Shown here one piece after another: positions 33,358 through 43,873 of a stretch of 64,000 nucleotides of DNA. The stretch is taken from the NCBI RefSeq assembly GCF_003063375.1, contig NZ_NERY01000001.1, forward strand, positions 806,001 to 870,000, given 5' to 3'. This DNA is from Limnohabitans sp. MMS-10A-178. GTDB taxonomy: Bacteria; Pseudomonadota; Gammaproteobacteria; Burkholderiales; Burkholderiaceae_C. Each line of letters opens with the position of its first letter. The first letter of the stretch is position 1. A model generated the notes under the pieces. It was not told the DNA's origin and ran no database searches. It was given only the letters and a program-made list of their open reading frames with translations. The translations under genes were made by a program, and so were the position numbers.

Positions 33358-36300
33358 TCAGGCCCCAGATATGCGTTTGCCAATAGCTTGAAATCGACGT
33401 CCCCATGCTTCGCGAGTCAACTCAATGCTGTCGTAAAAACTTGGAATGACCAGCAGCGTCAAGATGGTGGAGGTGATGGTGCCACCAATAATGGCCACTG
33501 CCATGGGTCTGTAAAACTCACCGCCTTCACCCACGCCAATGGCCACAGGCAACATGCCCGCAATCAAGGCGAAGGTTGTCATGATGATGGGGCGCAAGCG
33601 TTTGCGCCCTGCAGTCATCAGCGCTTCTTCTCGGTCTATGCCTTGCTCTTCTAAGCTGCGTGCAGCATCCAACAGCAGAATAGCGTTTTTGGCCACCAAG
33701 CCCATCAGCATGATCACGCCAATGAGGCTCATCAGGTTCAAGGTGCTACCCGTTAAGAGCAAGGCCAGCACCACACCAATGAGCGACAAGGGCAAGGAGA
33801 ACATCACCGCCAAGGGCGCAGTGAAAGAGCTAAATTGCATCACCAAAATGAAGTACATCAGACCAATGCCTGAAACAAGCGCAATGCCCATTTCGGTGAA
33901 CACTTCTTTTTGGTCTTTGGAGGCGCCATCCAATTCAATGCCGTAGCCTTCTGGAAAATTGATGCTCTTGGCCAATTTCAGAGCGTCTGCAGTAACCTCA
34001 CCTGAAGATCGACCCTGCACATTGGCCGAGACTCCGATGGTTCTTTTGCCATCAAAGTGTTCAATTTTGGTGGGTGCTTTGCCCATTGAGATTTTGGCAA
34101 TTTGAGACAAAGGCACCACGGTGTTCATGCCGCTCAAGGTAATGGGCAGACGTTCAATGTGAGACACATTCATGCGATCTTCAGGTGCCAAACGGATGGC
34201 CACGTCGCGGGATTGGCCAGTGGGGTCAACCCAATCACCTACTTCAATACCTGCAAAGGCCACACGCAATGCATTGGCCGTATCGGTAACAGAGATGCCC
34301 AGTGAATTGGCCAAACCGCGGTCCAGTTCAATTTGCAATTCGTTTTGCGGATCTTGTTGAGACAAACCAACGTCAACTGCTCCCGGCACTTGTCTCAATT
34401 GCGCCATGAAATCGCTGGTGATGTCCAAGAGTTTGCGCGAGTCGGTGCCACTAAAACGAATTTGAACGGGCTTGGATGCGCCATTTGATAAATCGTCTAA
34501 AACAGTGTATTCGGCACCCACCAGTTGGGATATTCGTTGGCGCAATTCCGTGGCAATGTCTTGCGCTGTGCGTTGGCGTTCGGTGCTTTTTCCAATGTCA
34601 ACGTAGATTCGTCCCCCCGTGGGGTTGACATAGCTGTTGGTGGCTTTGGTTTCAGGCAAAGTGCGGGCCATGACGGCCGCGGCTTCAAGCTTTAATCTGG
34701 AATATTCCAAATTGCTGCTTGCTGGAGAGCGCACATCAACGGCCAGAGTATTGCCATCCTCTTTGGGTAAGAAGCTGGAGCCTCCAAATTTGACTTGCAA
34801 AAAGATGGCGGTAAAAAAACTCACAACTGCAAATGCAATCATCCATCGTCTGTGGTGCAGAGCCCAAGCAATGACATTGCCATATCGGTCTGCTTGATGG
34901 TCAAACCAATCGTTAAATTGTTTGAGTTTGAGGCTTAAACCAGTTTTGGGTTCAAGGTGATGATTGGGAGGATCTCCCCAGTACGCAGACAACATGGGAT
35001 CTAGCGTGAACGAGATCAACAAACTGACCAAAACAGAGGCCACCACCGTCAGTCCAAAGGGGCGAAACCATTCACCCGAAATGCCAGGCATGAAACCCAC
35101 TGGAATAAAGACAGCCACGATAGAGAAGGTGGTTGCGGCCACCGCCAAGCCAATTTCCGCTGTGCCATTCAAAGCTGCAGTGCGCCTGTCGAAACCTCGC
35201 TCCATGTGCCGAACAATGTTTTCTCGAACCACAATGGCATCGTCAATGAGCACGCCAATGGCCAAAGACAGACCCAGCAAACTCATGAAGTTCAGGGTGA
35301 ATCCGCACAACCACACCGCTATGAAAGAAGCAATGACAGAGGTTGGCAGAGACAGCGCTGTGATAAGTGTAGAGCGCCATGAATTTAAGAAAAAGTAAAC
35401 CACAAAAATGGTGAGACCTGCGCCAAAAACCAGAGCGTGAACCACATTGTTCAAACTGTTTTGCGCTTCGGTGCCGCCGTCTTGCGTGATGTCAATCTTG
35501 GTGCCTTCTGGCAACGATTTGTTGATGTCTGCCACCATGGTGCGAATCTGATTGGCAACACTGACGGTGGATGCATCACGAGAGCGAGTGATGGCCAATC
35601 CCACATTGGGTTGACCGTTTCGCACACTGAGCGAATTAAGATCGGCAAAGCCGTCTGTTACCGTGGCTACTTGCCCGAGCCGGATGAGGTCATTGCCACT
35701 TCGTTTGATGACAATTTGATTGAATTCAGCAGGCGTTTCAATGCGACCAAGTAATCGAATGCTTTGATCTTCAAGAGAACCGCGAATTTTGCCCACAGGC
35801 GCTGTGGCATTTTGTGTCCGCAGAGCATTGACAACTTCTGTAACCGACAAATTGACTTCGCGCAGTTTTTGAGCGTGCAATAAAACACTGAGTTCGCGTC
35901 TCAGTGCGCCGTTGACACTGACTTGAGCAACCCCTTGAACACCCCTGAACTTGTCTGCAATTTGATCTTCCGCAATTCGAGAAATTTCTGCATGACTTTG
36001 GCTGCGAGACGAAAGAGCCAATTGCATGATGGGTTGCGCTGTTGGGTTAATGCGCAAAATGACGGGCTCGCGAATTTCGGTGGGTAATTTGTAGCGAATT
36101 CTGCCAATGGCATTGCGCACTTCGTCTGTGGCCTCAACCATGTTCTTTTTGAATTCGAAGAAAACCAAAATGTTGGCGTTGCCTTCGAAGGCTGTGCCGC
36201 GCAATTCTTTGATACCATTGACCGACTGAAGTGCCTTTTCAACTCGATTGAGAACTTCTCGCTCTACGGCATCGGGTGAGGCGCCTGGATAGTTGATGTC

Positions 36301-36441
36301 AATGGCCAGCAAGGGCATTTCGACATCTGGAATTTCATTGACTTTGAGCTTGGTCAATGCCAACAGCCCAACGGCCATCAGCATCATCAAAATAACGATG
36401 GTGACAACCGGCTTTTTAACGCTGAAATTGGACAAAAACAT
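33358..36441 (-). CDS. RND efflux pump inner-membrane transporter (HAE-1 type)
   Basis: A 1027-residue proton-driven transporter. One helix lies at 10–28 (VVTIVILMMLMAVGLLALT), then a large periplasmic loop to about 335, and helices 2–7. The segment VAVTTFSIVAVFIPVGFMPG near 440 is characteristic. A second periplasmic loop spans about 560–850, and the last helices begin GIALVSGIGLMYFILVMQFSSF. The helix 4 segment LSLAIGVLIDDAIVVRENI carries the proton-relay aspartate pair. With the adaptor 3 bp upstream it would form an export pump; no TolC-type gene is next to it. Substrate unknown. Confidence 0.92.
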   Translation of the reverse strand: MFLSNFSVKKPVVTIVILMMLMAVGLLALTKLKVNEIPDVEMPLLAIDINYPGASPDAVEREVLNRVEKALQSVNGIKELRGTAFEGNANILVFFEFKKNMVEATDEVRNAIGRIRYKLPTEIREPVILRINPTAQPIMQLALSSRSQSHAEISRIAEDQIADKFRGVQGVAQVSVNGALRRELSVLLHAQKLREVNLSVTEVVNALRTQNATAPVGKIRGSLEDQSIRLLGRIETPAEFNQIVIKRSGNDLIRLGQVATVTDGFADLNSLSVRNGQPNVGLAITRSRDASTVSVANQIRTMVADINKSLPEGTKIDITQDGGTEAQNSLNNVVHALVFGAGLTIFVVYFFLNSWRSTLITALSLPTSVIASFIAVWLCGFTLNFMSLLGLSLAIGVLIDDAIVVRENIVRHMERGFDRRTAALNGTAEIGLAVAATTFSIVAVFIPVGFMPGISGEWFRPFGLTVVASVLVSLLISFTLDPMLSAYWGDPPNHHLEPKTGLSLKLKQFNDWFDHQADRYGNVIAWALHHRRWMIAFAVVSFFTAIFLQVKFGGSSFLPKEDGNTLAVDVRSPASSNLEYSRLKLEAAAVMARTLPETKATNSYVNPTGGRIYVDIGKSTERQRTAQDIATELRQRISQLVGAEYTVLDDLSNGASKPVQIRFSGTDSRKLLDITSDFMAQLRQVPGAVDVGLSQQDPQNELQIELDRGLANSLGISVTDTANALRVAFAGIEVGDWVDPTGQSRDVAIRLAPEDRMNVSHIERLPITLSGMNTVVPLSQIAKISMGKAPTKIEHFDGKRTIGVSANVQGRSSGEVTADALKLAKSINFPEGYGIELDGASKDQKEVFTEMGIALVSGIGLMYFILVMQFSSFTAPLAVMFSLPLSLIGVVLALLLTGSTLNLMSLIGVIMLMGLVAKNAILLLDAARSLEEQGIDREEALMTAGRKRLRPIIMTTFALIAGMLPVAIGVGEGGEFYRPMAVAIIGGTITSTILTLLVIPSFYDSIELTREAWGRRFQAIGKRISGA

Positions 36442-36444
36442 GGT

Positions 36445-37599
36445 TTATTGACCCACCTTGGTCGATGTGTCAGTGCTCAAGGTGAACTGTTGTCCATCTT
36501 TCAAGTTGCTGTTGGCAGTTCTCAAAACCTTCTCGCCTGCACTAAGTCCGCTATTGACGACCCAATTGCCTAAGCGAGTATCGCGACCTCCCAATTGAAT
36601 ACCGCGCTTGACTATTTTGTTGCCATCGAGCATCCATGCAAAAACTTTGTCACCTTCTCTGCGTAAGCTGCTTTCAGCCAGCATGACTGCGGGTTTGGTG
36701 CTCGCTTCAATCACACCTTCAGCAAACAAGCCCACCACTGGCGGTTTGTCTTTCGCGTTGATGGCCACAATGACAGACACTTGTCTGGTGACAGGATTGG
36801 CAGCACCATCGATCCTTTTCACTGTGCCTTGGCTGCTGAGTTGATCTGTGCTTTGCCCCACACCATTGATTCGGAAATTGACGCGTTGGCCGATTTTCAC
36901 CACGCCCATTTGATCGGCAGCGACTTGACCTTCAAAGCGAATACTGCTGGGATCAATGACTTGAATCAACTCTTTGCCAATTTGTGCCGTGTCGCCTGCA
37001 GAAGCTTTGCGTGCACTCACTATGCCACTGAAAGGCGCACGGACTTCAGAACGCTCGAGTTGTTGTTTGGCAGCAGCAACACGTGCCTTGCTGGCCACAT
37101 GCTCGCTTTGCGCTGCATTGCGTTTGACTTCAGCCTCTTCCAAACCCTGCATGGACACCATACCTTGAGCTTGCAATGATTTCATGCGTTGAAACTGGCG
37201 CTCGGCACCATCTAAAGATTGTGCGGCAGCCCGCATCGATTCTTCTGCAGAGTTGAGGTTGTCGCGTAGCACACTGCTGTCTAGGCTGACAAGCAAATCG
37301 CCTTTGCGCACAGGCTCACCATTTTCTTTGTGAACTTTGACCACGGTGGCGCTGATTTCGGCGCGCAAATCGGCACGAACCTCTGGCTGCAAAGATCCAG
37401 AGATGACGGGGCCGGTTCCATATTCAGAGCTGCCCAGTTGGACGATGTCTTCGTTGCCCAAAATCAAAGCCACACTTTCGGTCGATTTGCCAGCGTCTGT
37501 TTCGGGCTTTTTACAAGCAACCAAGGTACTGCCAATACACAGGCAGGCAATCAAAGAAAGCGACAAGGAATAAGGACCCGAACGAGGGGAACGCAACAT
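36445..37599 (-). CDS. RND efflux pump periplasmic adaptor (membrane fusion lipoprotein)
   Basis: A 384-residue adaptor with a lipoprotein signal (IGSTLVACKKP, Cys near residue 29). A lipoyl half-motif is at about 75–110 (EISATVVKVHKENGEPVRKGDLLVSLD), a helical hairpin covers about 115–180, and the second lipoyl half is RAPFSGIVSARKASAGDTAQIG. A beta-barrel domain follows. It is the first gene of a two-gene operon with the transporter, on the minus strand. Confidence 0.92.
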   Translation of the reverse strand: MLRSPRSGPYSLSLSLIACLCIGSTLVACKKPETDAGKSTESVALILGNEDIVQLGSSEYGTGPVISGSLQPEVRADLRAEISATVVKVHKENGEPVRKGDLLVSLDSSVLRDNLNSAEESMRAAAQSLDGAERQFQRMKSLQAQGMVSMQGLEEAEVKRNAAQSEHVASKARVAAAKQQLERSEVRAPFSGIVSARKASAGDTAQIGKELIQVIDPSSIRFEGQVAADQMGVVKIGQRVNFRINGVGQSTDQLSSQGTVKRIDGAANPVTRQVSVIVAINAKDKPPVVGLFAEGVIEASTKPAVMLAESSLRREGDKVFAWMLDGNKIVKRGIQLGGRDTRLGNWVVNSGLSAGEKVLRTANSNLKDGQQFTLSTDTSTKVGQ

Positions 37600-37693
37600 G
37601 TGAACTCCGACTAGGAAAAAAGTACCCGAATTAAATCACGAAAGTAATTTGCGAAACGCTTAAAAGCTTGGTTTACTTTGGTTATTTTCGTGT

Positions 37694-38974
37694 TCAGGTC
37701 ACAGCTTGCTTTTGAGAAAAGCGCTCTTGTTGCCATTCTTGGGTCTCCATCACTTCTCTGAGGTGACGGACTGCGTGCCACACGTCTGCATAACCCAAGT
37801 ACAAAGGTGTGAGGCCGAATCGCAAAATATCAGGATGTTGCTTGCCATCGCCTGCTCTAAAGTCTCCAATCACGCCGCGGGCTATCAAGGCTTGAACAAT
37901 GGCGTAGGCGCCTTCGGTTCTGGTGAGGCTTACTTGCGAGCCCCGTATTTCTAATTTTTCTGGGGTGGCGATGCCAAAGCCATGCCCTGCCAATTGGGTT
38001 TTGACCAGTTGCATAAAGAGGCTTGTCAGTGCCAGCGATTTTTGGCGCAAAGCTGTCATGCCGCCCAACTTTTCGGCTTCCAAAAATGCATCTAAGCCAG
38101 TGTCTAAAGCCGTTAAGCTGAGGATTGCTTGTGTGCCGCATTGATAGCGGGCAATCCCAGCCGCGGGTTGGTAATCGGGCGTGAATTCAAATGGTGCAGC
38201 ATGGCCCCACCAGCCCGAAAGTGGTTGCCAAAAGCGATTGGTGTGTTTGGGGTTGACCCAGACAAATGCGGGTGCGCCAGGGCCTCCATTGAGGTATTTG
38301 TAGCCGCAGCCTACAGCGAAGTCTGCACTGGCGCCATTTAAGTCAACAGGGACTGCGCCTGCGCTGTGCGCCAAATCCCAGATGGCCAACGCGCCCACTG
38401 CATGAGCAGCGGCAGTTAAGTCTTTCAGGTTCAGCATGGCACCTGTTCGGTAGTTCACATGCGTCAACATCAACACAGCCACATTCTCTTGCAGTGCTGC
38501 ATGCAGTTCTTCGGCTTCGACCAGTTTAAGTTGATAGCCGCGCTCTTTGCACAAAGCCTCTGCAATGTAGAGGTCTGTTGGGAAGTTAGTGCGTTCACTC
38601 AGAATGATATTTTTTTCAGGCTGGTCTGCTTTGGCAATTGACAGCGCTGCACTGAGCACTTTGAACAAGTTGATGGAGGTGCTGTCGGCTGCGACCACTT
38701 CATGGTCTTTGGCGCCAATGAGTCTGGCAATTTTGTTACCGACTTTCAAAGGCATCTGAAACCAGCCCGCCGTGTTCCAACTTTTGATCAAGTCGTTACC
38801 CCATTCTTGGGCCACTGCTTGAGCAACGCGTGCAGGCGTTTCCTTTGGGAGAACACCCAAAGAATTGCCATCCAGATAAATCACACCTTCGGGCAACTGA
38901 AATAAATCGCGTAGAGATCGCAGCGGGTCATGCTGGTCCAAGACTTGGCAGTCTGAAAGCGTATGAGGTGTCAT
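37694..38974 (-). CDS. kynU: Kynureninase
   Basis: Kynureninase is a PLP enzyme that splits L-kynurenine into anthranilate and alanine in tryptophan breakdown. The 426-residue protein has YLDGNSLGVLPK near 33, LTHVNYRTGAML near 170, AIWDLAHSAGAVPVDLN near 200, and the PLP lysine in VGCGYKYLNGGPGAPAF near 228. GWWGHAAPFEF is also typical. kynA and kynB are not in the window. The gene is divergent from modB with a 99-bp gap. Confidence 0.94.
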   Translation of the reverse strand: MTPHTLSDCQVLDQHDPLRSLRDLFQLPEGVIYLDGNSLGVLPKETPARVAQAVAQEWGNDLIKSWNTAGWFQMPLKVGNKIARLIGAKDHEVVAADSTSINLFKVLSAALSIAKADQPEKNIILSERTNFPTDLYIAEALCKERGYQLKLVEAEELHAALQENVAVLMLTHVNYRTGAMLNLKDLTAAAHAVGALAIWDLAHSAGAVPVDLNGASADFAVGCGYKYLNGGPGAPAFVWVNPKHTNRFWQPLSGWWGHAAPFEFTPDYQPAAGIARYQCGTQAILSLTALDTGLDAFLEAEKLGGMTALRQKSLALTSLFMQLVKTQLAGHGFGIATPEKLEIRGSQVSLTRTEGAYAIVQALIARGVIGDFRAGDGKQHPDILRFGLTPLYLGYADVWHAVRHLREVMETQEWQQERFSQKQAVT

Positions 38975-39073
38975 GTGTCATCTTCACTGTGATTCAGGAT
39001 TTAAGGGATCTCTATCAGATACATAATCCCCGTACTTCAGTCTACAAGAAGACTTCGTCGTAAACTTGCAAAC

Positions 39074-39754
39074 ATGATTTTGACGCCTGATTCTTGGCAA
39101 GCCATTCAACTAACGGTGGTTTTGGCCACCTCAACCACCTTGATCTTGTTGATCTTGGCCACGCCATTGGCTTGGTGGCTTTCGCAAACGCAGTCTGCAT
39201 GGCGCGCCCCCATTCATGCGCTGGTGACTTTGCCTTTGGTGTTGCCACCTTCGGTTTTAGGTTTCTATTTGCTGGTTGTGATGGGGCCGCAAGGACCGCT
39301 AGGTCAATTCACGCAAGCCATGGGATGGGGTGTATTGTCTTTCACATTCACCGGCTTGTTGATTGGCTCTATTTTGTTTTCCTTGCCCTTTGCGGTGCAG
39401 CCCTTGCAGCACGCTTTCGATGCCATCGGCCCAAGGCCTATGGAGGTGGCGGCCACTTTGCGTGCCAGCCCATTGGATGCTTTCTTTTCTGTGGCCTTGC
39501 CCTTGGCCAAGCCGGGCATGGTAACGGCAGCTATTTTGAGCTTTGCGCACACCGTGGGTGAGTTTGGTGTGGTGCTCATGATCGGCGGCAATATTCCTGG
39601 CCAGACAAGCGTGGTGTCAACCGAAATTTATGGCCACGTTGAAGCCATGGAATATGCGCAAGCCCATGTTTTGGCGGCAGGCATGTTGGCCTTTTCTTTT
39701 GTGGTGCTGTTGGCTTTGGCTTTGATGAACCGTCGTCAAAGGCAAGTGGTATGA
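39074..39754 (+). CDS. modB: Molybdate ABC transporter permease ModB
   Basis: A 226-residue permease with about five or six helices. The EAA loop is [19 protein letters not shown] near 128, and [18 protein letters not shown] is the typical ModB segment. It forms the membrane channel for molybdate together with ModC, whose start overlaps its stop (ATGA). The expected modA gene for the binding protein is not upstream; kynU lies there instead. Molybdate supply links to formate dehydrogenase and IorAB. Confidence 0.9.
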   Translation: MILTPDSWQAIQLTVVLATSTTLILLILATPLAWWLSQTQSAWRAPIHALVTLPLVLPPSVLGFYLLVVMGPQGPLGQFTQAMGWGVLSFTFTGLLIGSILFSLPFAVQPLQHAFDAIGPRPMEVAATLRASPLDAFFSVALPLAKPGMVTAAILSFAHTVGEFGVVLMIGGNIPGQTSVVSTEIYGHVEAMEYAQAHVLAAGMLAFSFVVLLALALMNRRQRQVV

Positions 39755-40848
39755 CCACCCTTCACCTGCAAATTAAGATGAACCGTTCAGCTTTCAAGTT
39801 GGAAGTAGACCTCCAATTGCCAGGGCAGGGCATCTCGGCTATTTTTGGTCCATCTGGTTCTGGCAAAACAACATTGTTGCGAGCTGTTGCTGGGTTAGAA
39901 AAAAACCAGCAAGGGCGCATTCAAATTGGTGCGAACGTTTGGCAAGACACGCAGCAAGGTATTGACTTGCCTACCTGGCAACGGCCTTTGGGTTATGTGT
40001 TTCAAGAATCAAGCTTGTTACCGCATCTCAGCGTGACCGATAACCTCCATTTTGGCTTGAAGCGCGCACTGAAGACATCGGGTAATGCGCAGACAGAAGT
40101 AGCCAAAGCACTGCAAGCCTCCATCGAGCTCTTGGGCATTGGCAATTTGCTGCAACGCATGCCCGATCAGCTCTCAGGCGGTGAGCGCCAACGCGTAGCC
40201 ATTGCCAGAGCCATTGCCATGCAACCGCAATTGCTATTGATGGACGAACCCTTGGCATCACTGGATGCAGCGCGTCGGCAAGAAATTTTCCCTTGGCTGT
40301 CTAAATTGCGGGATGAGCTCAAAATGCCCATGCTGTATGTCACGCATTCTGCAGAGGAAGTTACTCGATTGGCCGATCACTTGGTGGTTTTGGACCAAGG
40401 GCAAGTCAAAGCGCAAGGGCCTGTGAGCGTCGTCCTCACGCAAGTGGTCAACCCTGTGATGGTGGGTGAAGATGCTGGTGCTTTGATTGAAGGCCGCATC
40501 GGCAAAGTTGATGTGCAATGGCATTTGTCACGCGTCGACTTTGAAGGGGGTAGCGTTTGGATGCGCGATGAGGGCTTACCTGTTGGTAAAGCCGTACGCA
40601 TACGCATCTTGGCGCGTGATGTGAGCTTGGCTACGTCAGAGCCGCAAAACACCAGCATTCAAAACCAGCTGCGCTGCAGCATTCAAAGCATCACGGCCGA
40701 TGCGCATCCCTCTCAAGTTATGGTGGTGTTGAAGTGCGGAACTGAGGATGTGCTGGCCCGCGTCACAAAGCGTGCGACAGACGAGTTGGGACTGCAAGTG
40801 GGGCAGTCTTTGTGGGCGCAAGTGAAGTCGGTGGCTTTGGTAGCGTGA
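39751..40848 (+). CDS. modC: Molybdate ABC transporter ATP-binding protein ModC
   Basis: A 365-residue ATPase with Walker A GPSGSGKT near 32–39, signature LSGGERQR near 134, Walker [13 protein letters not shown] near 153, and H-loop TH near 197. The C-terminal half is a TOBE-type regulatory domain (from about 295), which in ModC binds molybdate and can inhibit uptake. It overlaps modB by four bases. Confidence 0.92.
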   Translation: MTTLHLQIKMNRSAFKLEVDLQLPGQGISAIFGPSGSGKTTLLRAVAGLEKNQQGRIQIGANVWQDTQQGIDLPTWQRPLGYVFQESSLLPHLSVTDNLHFGLKRALKTSGNAQTEVAKALQASIELLGIGNLLQRMPDQLSGGERQRVAIARAIAMQPQLLLMDEPLASLDAARRQEIFPWLSKLRDELKMPMLYVTHSAEEVTRLADHLVVLDQGQVKAQGPVSVVLTQVVNPVMVGEDAGALIEGRIGKVDVQWHLSRVDFEGGSVWMRDEGLPVGKAVRIRILARDVSLATSEPQNTSIQNQLRCSIQSITADAHPSQVMVVLKCGTEDVLARVTKRATDELGLQVGQSLWAQVKSVALVA

Positions 40849-40857
40849 ACAGACAAG

Positions 40858-40972
40858 TCAAATCGTCTCAAACCAATTTTCGAGTTTGAGCTTTGGCACA
40901 CGCACAAGTTCTTTGACATTGTTTGTCACCAGTGTTCCCTCAATATTGAGTGCATGGGTTGCAATCAAGGTG
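40858..40972 (-). pseudogene. Remnant of a VapC-type PIN-domain toxin gene
   Basis: The minus strand reads about 37 residues ending …LVTNNVKELVRVPKLKLENW plus FETI and a stop. LIATHALNIEGTLVTNN and the RVP.L.LENW ending are the C-terminal hallmark of VapC ribonuclease toxins (I.AHAL..G..LVTNN). The frame stays open further upstream but loses family likeness near 40972, and there is no start or active-site aspartate region. No vapB antitoxin is visible. It is a decayed fragment left between modC and the sulfate operon. Confidence 0.7.
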
Positions 40973-41096
40973 AGGCGTAAATAGGCTTGCCTTTCTGAAT
41001 CTATATGCATTAAAGGTATAAACAAACAAAAAATGATTCGTTTGAGTTTTGAAGAATGGGTTCCACAATCGCGTCCTTACTCTTTTGAGACGCTTT

Positions 41097-42089
41097 ATGA
41101 ACAAAATCAAATCAATCGCTGCAGCCATCTTGCTGGCCGTATCTGGCCTCAACGTATCAGCCCAAACCTTGCTCAACGCCTCCTACGACGTAGCCCGCGA
41201 GTTTTACAAGGAATACAACGCCGCCTTCGTGGCCAACTATAAAAGGACCACAGGCAAAGATGTGAAGATTGACCAGGCCCATGGCGGCTCCAGCGCACAA
41301 GCGCGCGCCGTGAACGACGGTTTGGATGCCGATGTGGTGACCATGAACACCACCACCGACATCGACTTCTTGGCCAGTAAGGGTATTGTGGCCGCCGATT
41401 GGAACAAGCGTTTCCCGCACAGCGCATCGCCCACCAGCTCCACCATGCTGTTCTTAACGCGCAATGGCAACCCCAAAAACATCAAAGACTGGGACGACCT
41501 GATCAAGCCGGGCATCCAAGTGATCGTGGTCAACCCTAAAACCGGCGGCAATGGCCGCATGGCTTATTTGGCCGCTTGGGGTTATGTGCGCAAAAAGGGT
41601 GGCAGCGAAGCTGACGCCGCTGCCTTCGTGGCGAAGCTCTACAAAAACGTGCCTGTGTTGGCCAAGGGTGGCCGTGATGCCACCACCATCTTCTTGCAAC
41701 GCAACATTGGCGATGTGCTCGTGACCTTTGAGTCCGAGGTGATTTCTGTCGACAACGAATTTGGTGCCGGCAAGGTAGATGCTATTCACCCGTCCATCAG
41801 CATCGTGGCAGAAAACCCTGTGGCTGTTGTCGAGCGCACAGTGGCCAAGAAGGGCACTGGCGATGTGGCCAGAGCTTATTTGAATTATCTCTACTCCGAC
41901 GAGGCGCAAGAAATTGCAGCCAAGCACGCCTTGCGTCCTAGCAACCCCGCCATCTTGAAAAAATACAGCAAGACCTTCAAGCCATTGCAGCTGTTCACTG
42001 TGAATGAAGTGTTTGGTTCTTTCGCTGAAGCGCAAAAAGTGCACTTCAACGATGGCGGTAATTTCGACAAGCTGTACACCGTTAAGTAA
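41097..42089 (+). CDS. sbp: Sulfate ABC transporter substrate-binding protein
   Basis: A 330-residue periplasmic binding protein. The signal peptide MNKIKSIAAAILLAVSGLNVSAQ is cleaved after about residue 23. Typical motifs are LLNASYDVAREFYKEYN, QAHGGSSAQARAV, VVTMNTTTDIDFLA, NPKTGGNGRMAYLAAWGY and GRDATTIFLQRNIGDVLVTFE. It delivers sulfate or thiosulfate to CysTWA. A longer start at 41049 would put residues before the signal peptide and is rejected. It heads a four-gene operon with gaps of 3 bp or overlaps. Confidence 0.94.
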   Translation: MNKIKSIAAAILLAVSGLNVSAQTLLNASYDVAREFYKEYNAAFVANYKRTTGKDVKIDQAHGGSSAQARAVNDGLDADVVTMNTTTDIDFLASKGIVAADWNKRFPHSASPTSSTMLFLTRNGNPKNIKDWDDLIKPGIQVIVVNPKTGGNGRMAYLAAWGYVRKKGGSEADAAAFVAKLYKNVPVLAKGGRDATTIFLQRNIGDVLVTFESEVISVDNEFGAGKVDAIHPSISIVAENPVAVVERTVAKKGTGDVARAYLNYLYSDEAQEIAAKHALRPSNPAILKKYSKTFKPLQLFTVNEVFGSFAEAQKVHFNDGGNFDKLYTVK

Positions 42090-42092
42090 TTC

Positions 42093-42959
42093 ATGCTATC
42101 TCGTCCCGATGCGGCGGCGCCTGCCAAGCGCAGAGCGCCCGCCCGAGTTTTACCCGGCTTCAACATCACCTTGGGGTACACCTTAATGTACCTCAGCCTG
42201 ATTGTGCTCATTCCATTGTCGGCACTGGTGTTCAAAACTTTCACGCTCACGTGGGATCAGTTTTGGACCGCCGTGACGGGACCACGAGTAATGGCGTCTT
42301 ACCGCCTAACTTTTGGTGCGTCCCTCATCGCGGCCTTGGTTAACGTGGTGTTTGGTTTGTTGGTGGCTTGGGTGCTGGTGCGTTATCAATTCTTTGGCAA
42401 GAAAATAGTTGATGCCTTGGTCGACTTGCCATTTGCATTGCCCACTGCAGTGGCTGGTATTTCTTTGACAGCATTGTTGGCTGGCAATGGTTGGGTGGGG
42501 CAGTACCTCGAACCTTTAGGTGTTCAATTGGCATTCAACCCCAACGGCGTTGTGATTGCTCTCATCTTCATCGGCTTGCCCTTCGTGGTGCGCACAGTAC
42601 AGCCCGTGCTTGAAGATGCAGAAAAAGAATTGGAAGAAGCAGCAACTTGCTTGGGAGCATCGCGTTGGCAAACTTTCAGCAAGGTTATTTTTCCATCCAT
42701 TGCACCTGCTTTGCTCACTGGTTTTGCCATGGCTTTTGCACGTGGCATAGGCGAGTATGGTTCGGTCATTTTCATAGCGGGCAATATGCCCATGATTTCT
42801 GAAATCACACCGCTCATCATCATTGGCAAGTTAGAGCAATACGATTACGCAGGCGCCACAGCGGTGGCCACTGTCATGTTGCTTATCTCGTTTATCTTGC
42901 TCTTGATCATCAATGGCTTGCAAGCCTGGCAGCGCCGTCATTCGGGAGCACCTGTATGA
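42093..42959 (+). CDS. cysT: Sulfate ABC transporter permease CysT
   Basis: A 288-residue permease with six helices; the first is [20 protein letters not shown]. The EAA loop is [23 protein letters not shown] near 180, and [18 protein letters not shown] is the CysT-type segment. Together with CysW it forms the sulfate channel. The start is 3 bp after sbp and the end overlaps cysW by four bases. The N-terminal 24 residues are polar and cytosolic. Confidence 0.93.
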   Translation: MLSRPDAAAPAKRRAPARVLPGFNITLGYTLMYLSLIVLIPLSALVFKTFTLTWDQFWTAVTGPRVMASYRLTFGASLIAALVNVVFGLLVAWVLVRYQFFGKKIVDALVDLPFALPTAVAGISLTALLAGNGWVGQYLEPLGVQLAFNPNGVVIALIFIGLPFVVRTVQPVLEDAEKELEEAATCLGASRWQTFSKVIFPSIAPALLTGFAMAFARGIGEYGSVIFIAGNMPMISEITPLIIIGKLEQYDYAGATAVATVMLLISFILLLIINGLQAWQRRHSGAPV

Positions 42960-43873
42960 GTTCTCAAATGATTCGCCGAGCTGAAGCCGGTACCACAGAG
43001 GCCCCTTGGGTTCGCTACACCCTTATTGGTATCACGCTGATCTTCTTGTTTTTATTCTTGGTGTTGCCGCTTGCCGCAGTTTTTGCAGAAGCATTGCGCA
43101 AAGGGTTTGATGCCTATTGGGAAGCACTCAAAGAGCCCGATGCATGGTCTGCCATTCGCTTGACCTTGATCACAGCTCTCATTGCTGTGCCTCTCAATTT
43201 GGTGTTTGGTATTGCCGCTGCATGGTGTATTGCCAAGTACGAATTTAGAGGTAAATCGATCCTGACCACTTTGGTCGACTTGCCTTTTTCGGTGTCACCC
43301 GTGGTGGCTGGTTTGGTTTATGTGTTGATGTTTGGCGCACAAGGCTGGTTTGGTCCTTGGCTGCAAGAGCACGACATCAAAATTATTTTTGCTGTTCCTG
43401 GCATTGTGTTGGCCACTGTGTTTGTCACCTTCCCGTTCATAGCGCGTGAACTCATTCCGCTCATGCAAGCGCAGGGCAACGAAGAAGAGCAGGCCGCCAT
43501 TGTGTTGGGCGCTACTGGCTGGCAAACCTTTTGGTACGTCACGCTGCCCAATATCAAGTGGGGTTTGATCTACGGCGTTATTTTGTGCAATGCGCGTGCC
43601 ATGGGCGAGTTTGGCGCAGTGTCGGTGGTGTCGGGGCACATTCGCGGTCAGACCAACACCATGCCCTTGCACGTCGAAATTTTGTACAACGAATACCAAT
43701 CGGTGGCTGCCTTTGCGGTGGCATCTTTGTTGGCCTTGCTGGCGCTGGTGACCTTGGTCATCAAGTCTGTGGCCGAATGGCGCCACGAACGTGAGATGAA
43801 AGCCATTGGCGATTTGTCTCCCGAAAATGTCAAGTCAACGCCTTTGGATCTGTCATTGAAAGCAGTATCATGA
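42956..43873 (+). CDS. cysW: Sulfate ABC transporter permease CysW
   Basis: A 305-residue permease, second half of the sulfate channel. Helix 1 is [21 protein letters not shown]; the EAA loop is [23 protein letters not shown] near 178; and [24 protein letters not shown] is the CysW hallmark. It overlaps cysT and cysA by four bases each, so all three should be made in balanced amounts. Confidence 0.93.
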   Translation: MSSQMIRRAEAGTTEAPWVRYTLIGITLIFLFLFLVLPLAAVFAEALRKGFDAYWEALKEPDAWSAIRLTLITALIAVPLNLVFGIAAAWCIAKYEFRGKSILTTLVDLPFSVSPVVAGLVYVLMFGAQGWFGPWLQEHDIKIIFAVPGIVLATVFVTFPFIARELIPLMQAQGNEEEQAAIVLGATGWQTFWYVTLPNIKWGLIYGVILCNARAMGEFGAVSVVSGHIRGQTNTMPLHVEILYNEYQSVAAFAVASLLALLALVTLVIKSVAEWRHEREMKAIGDLSPENVKSTPLDLSLKAVS

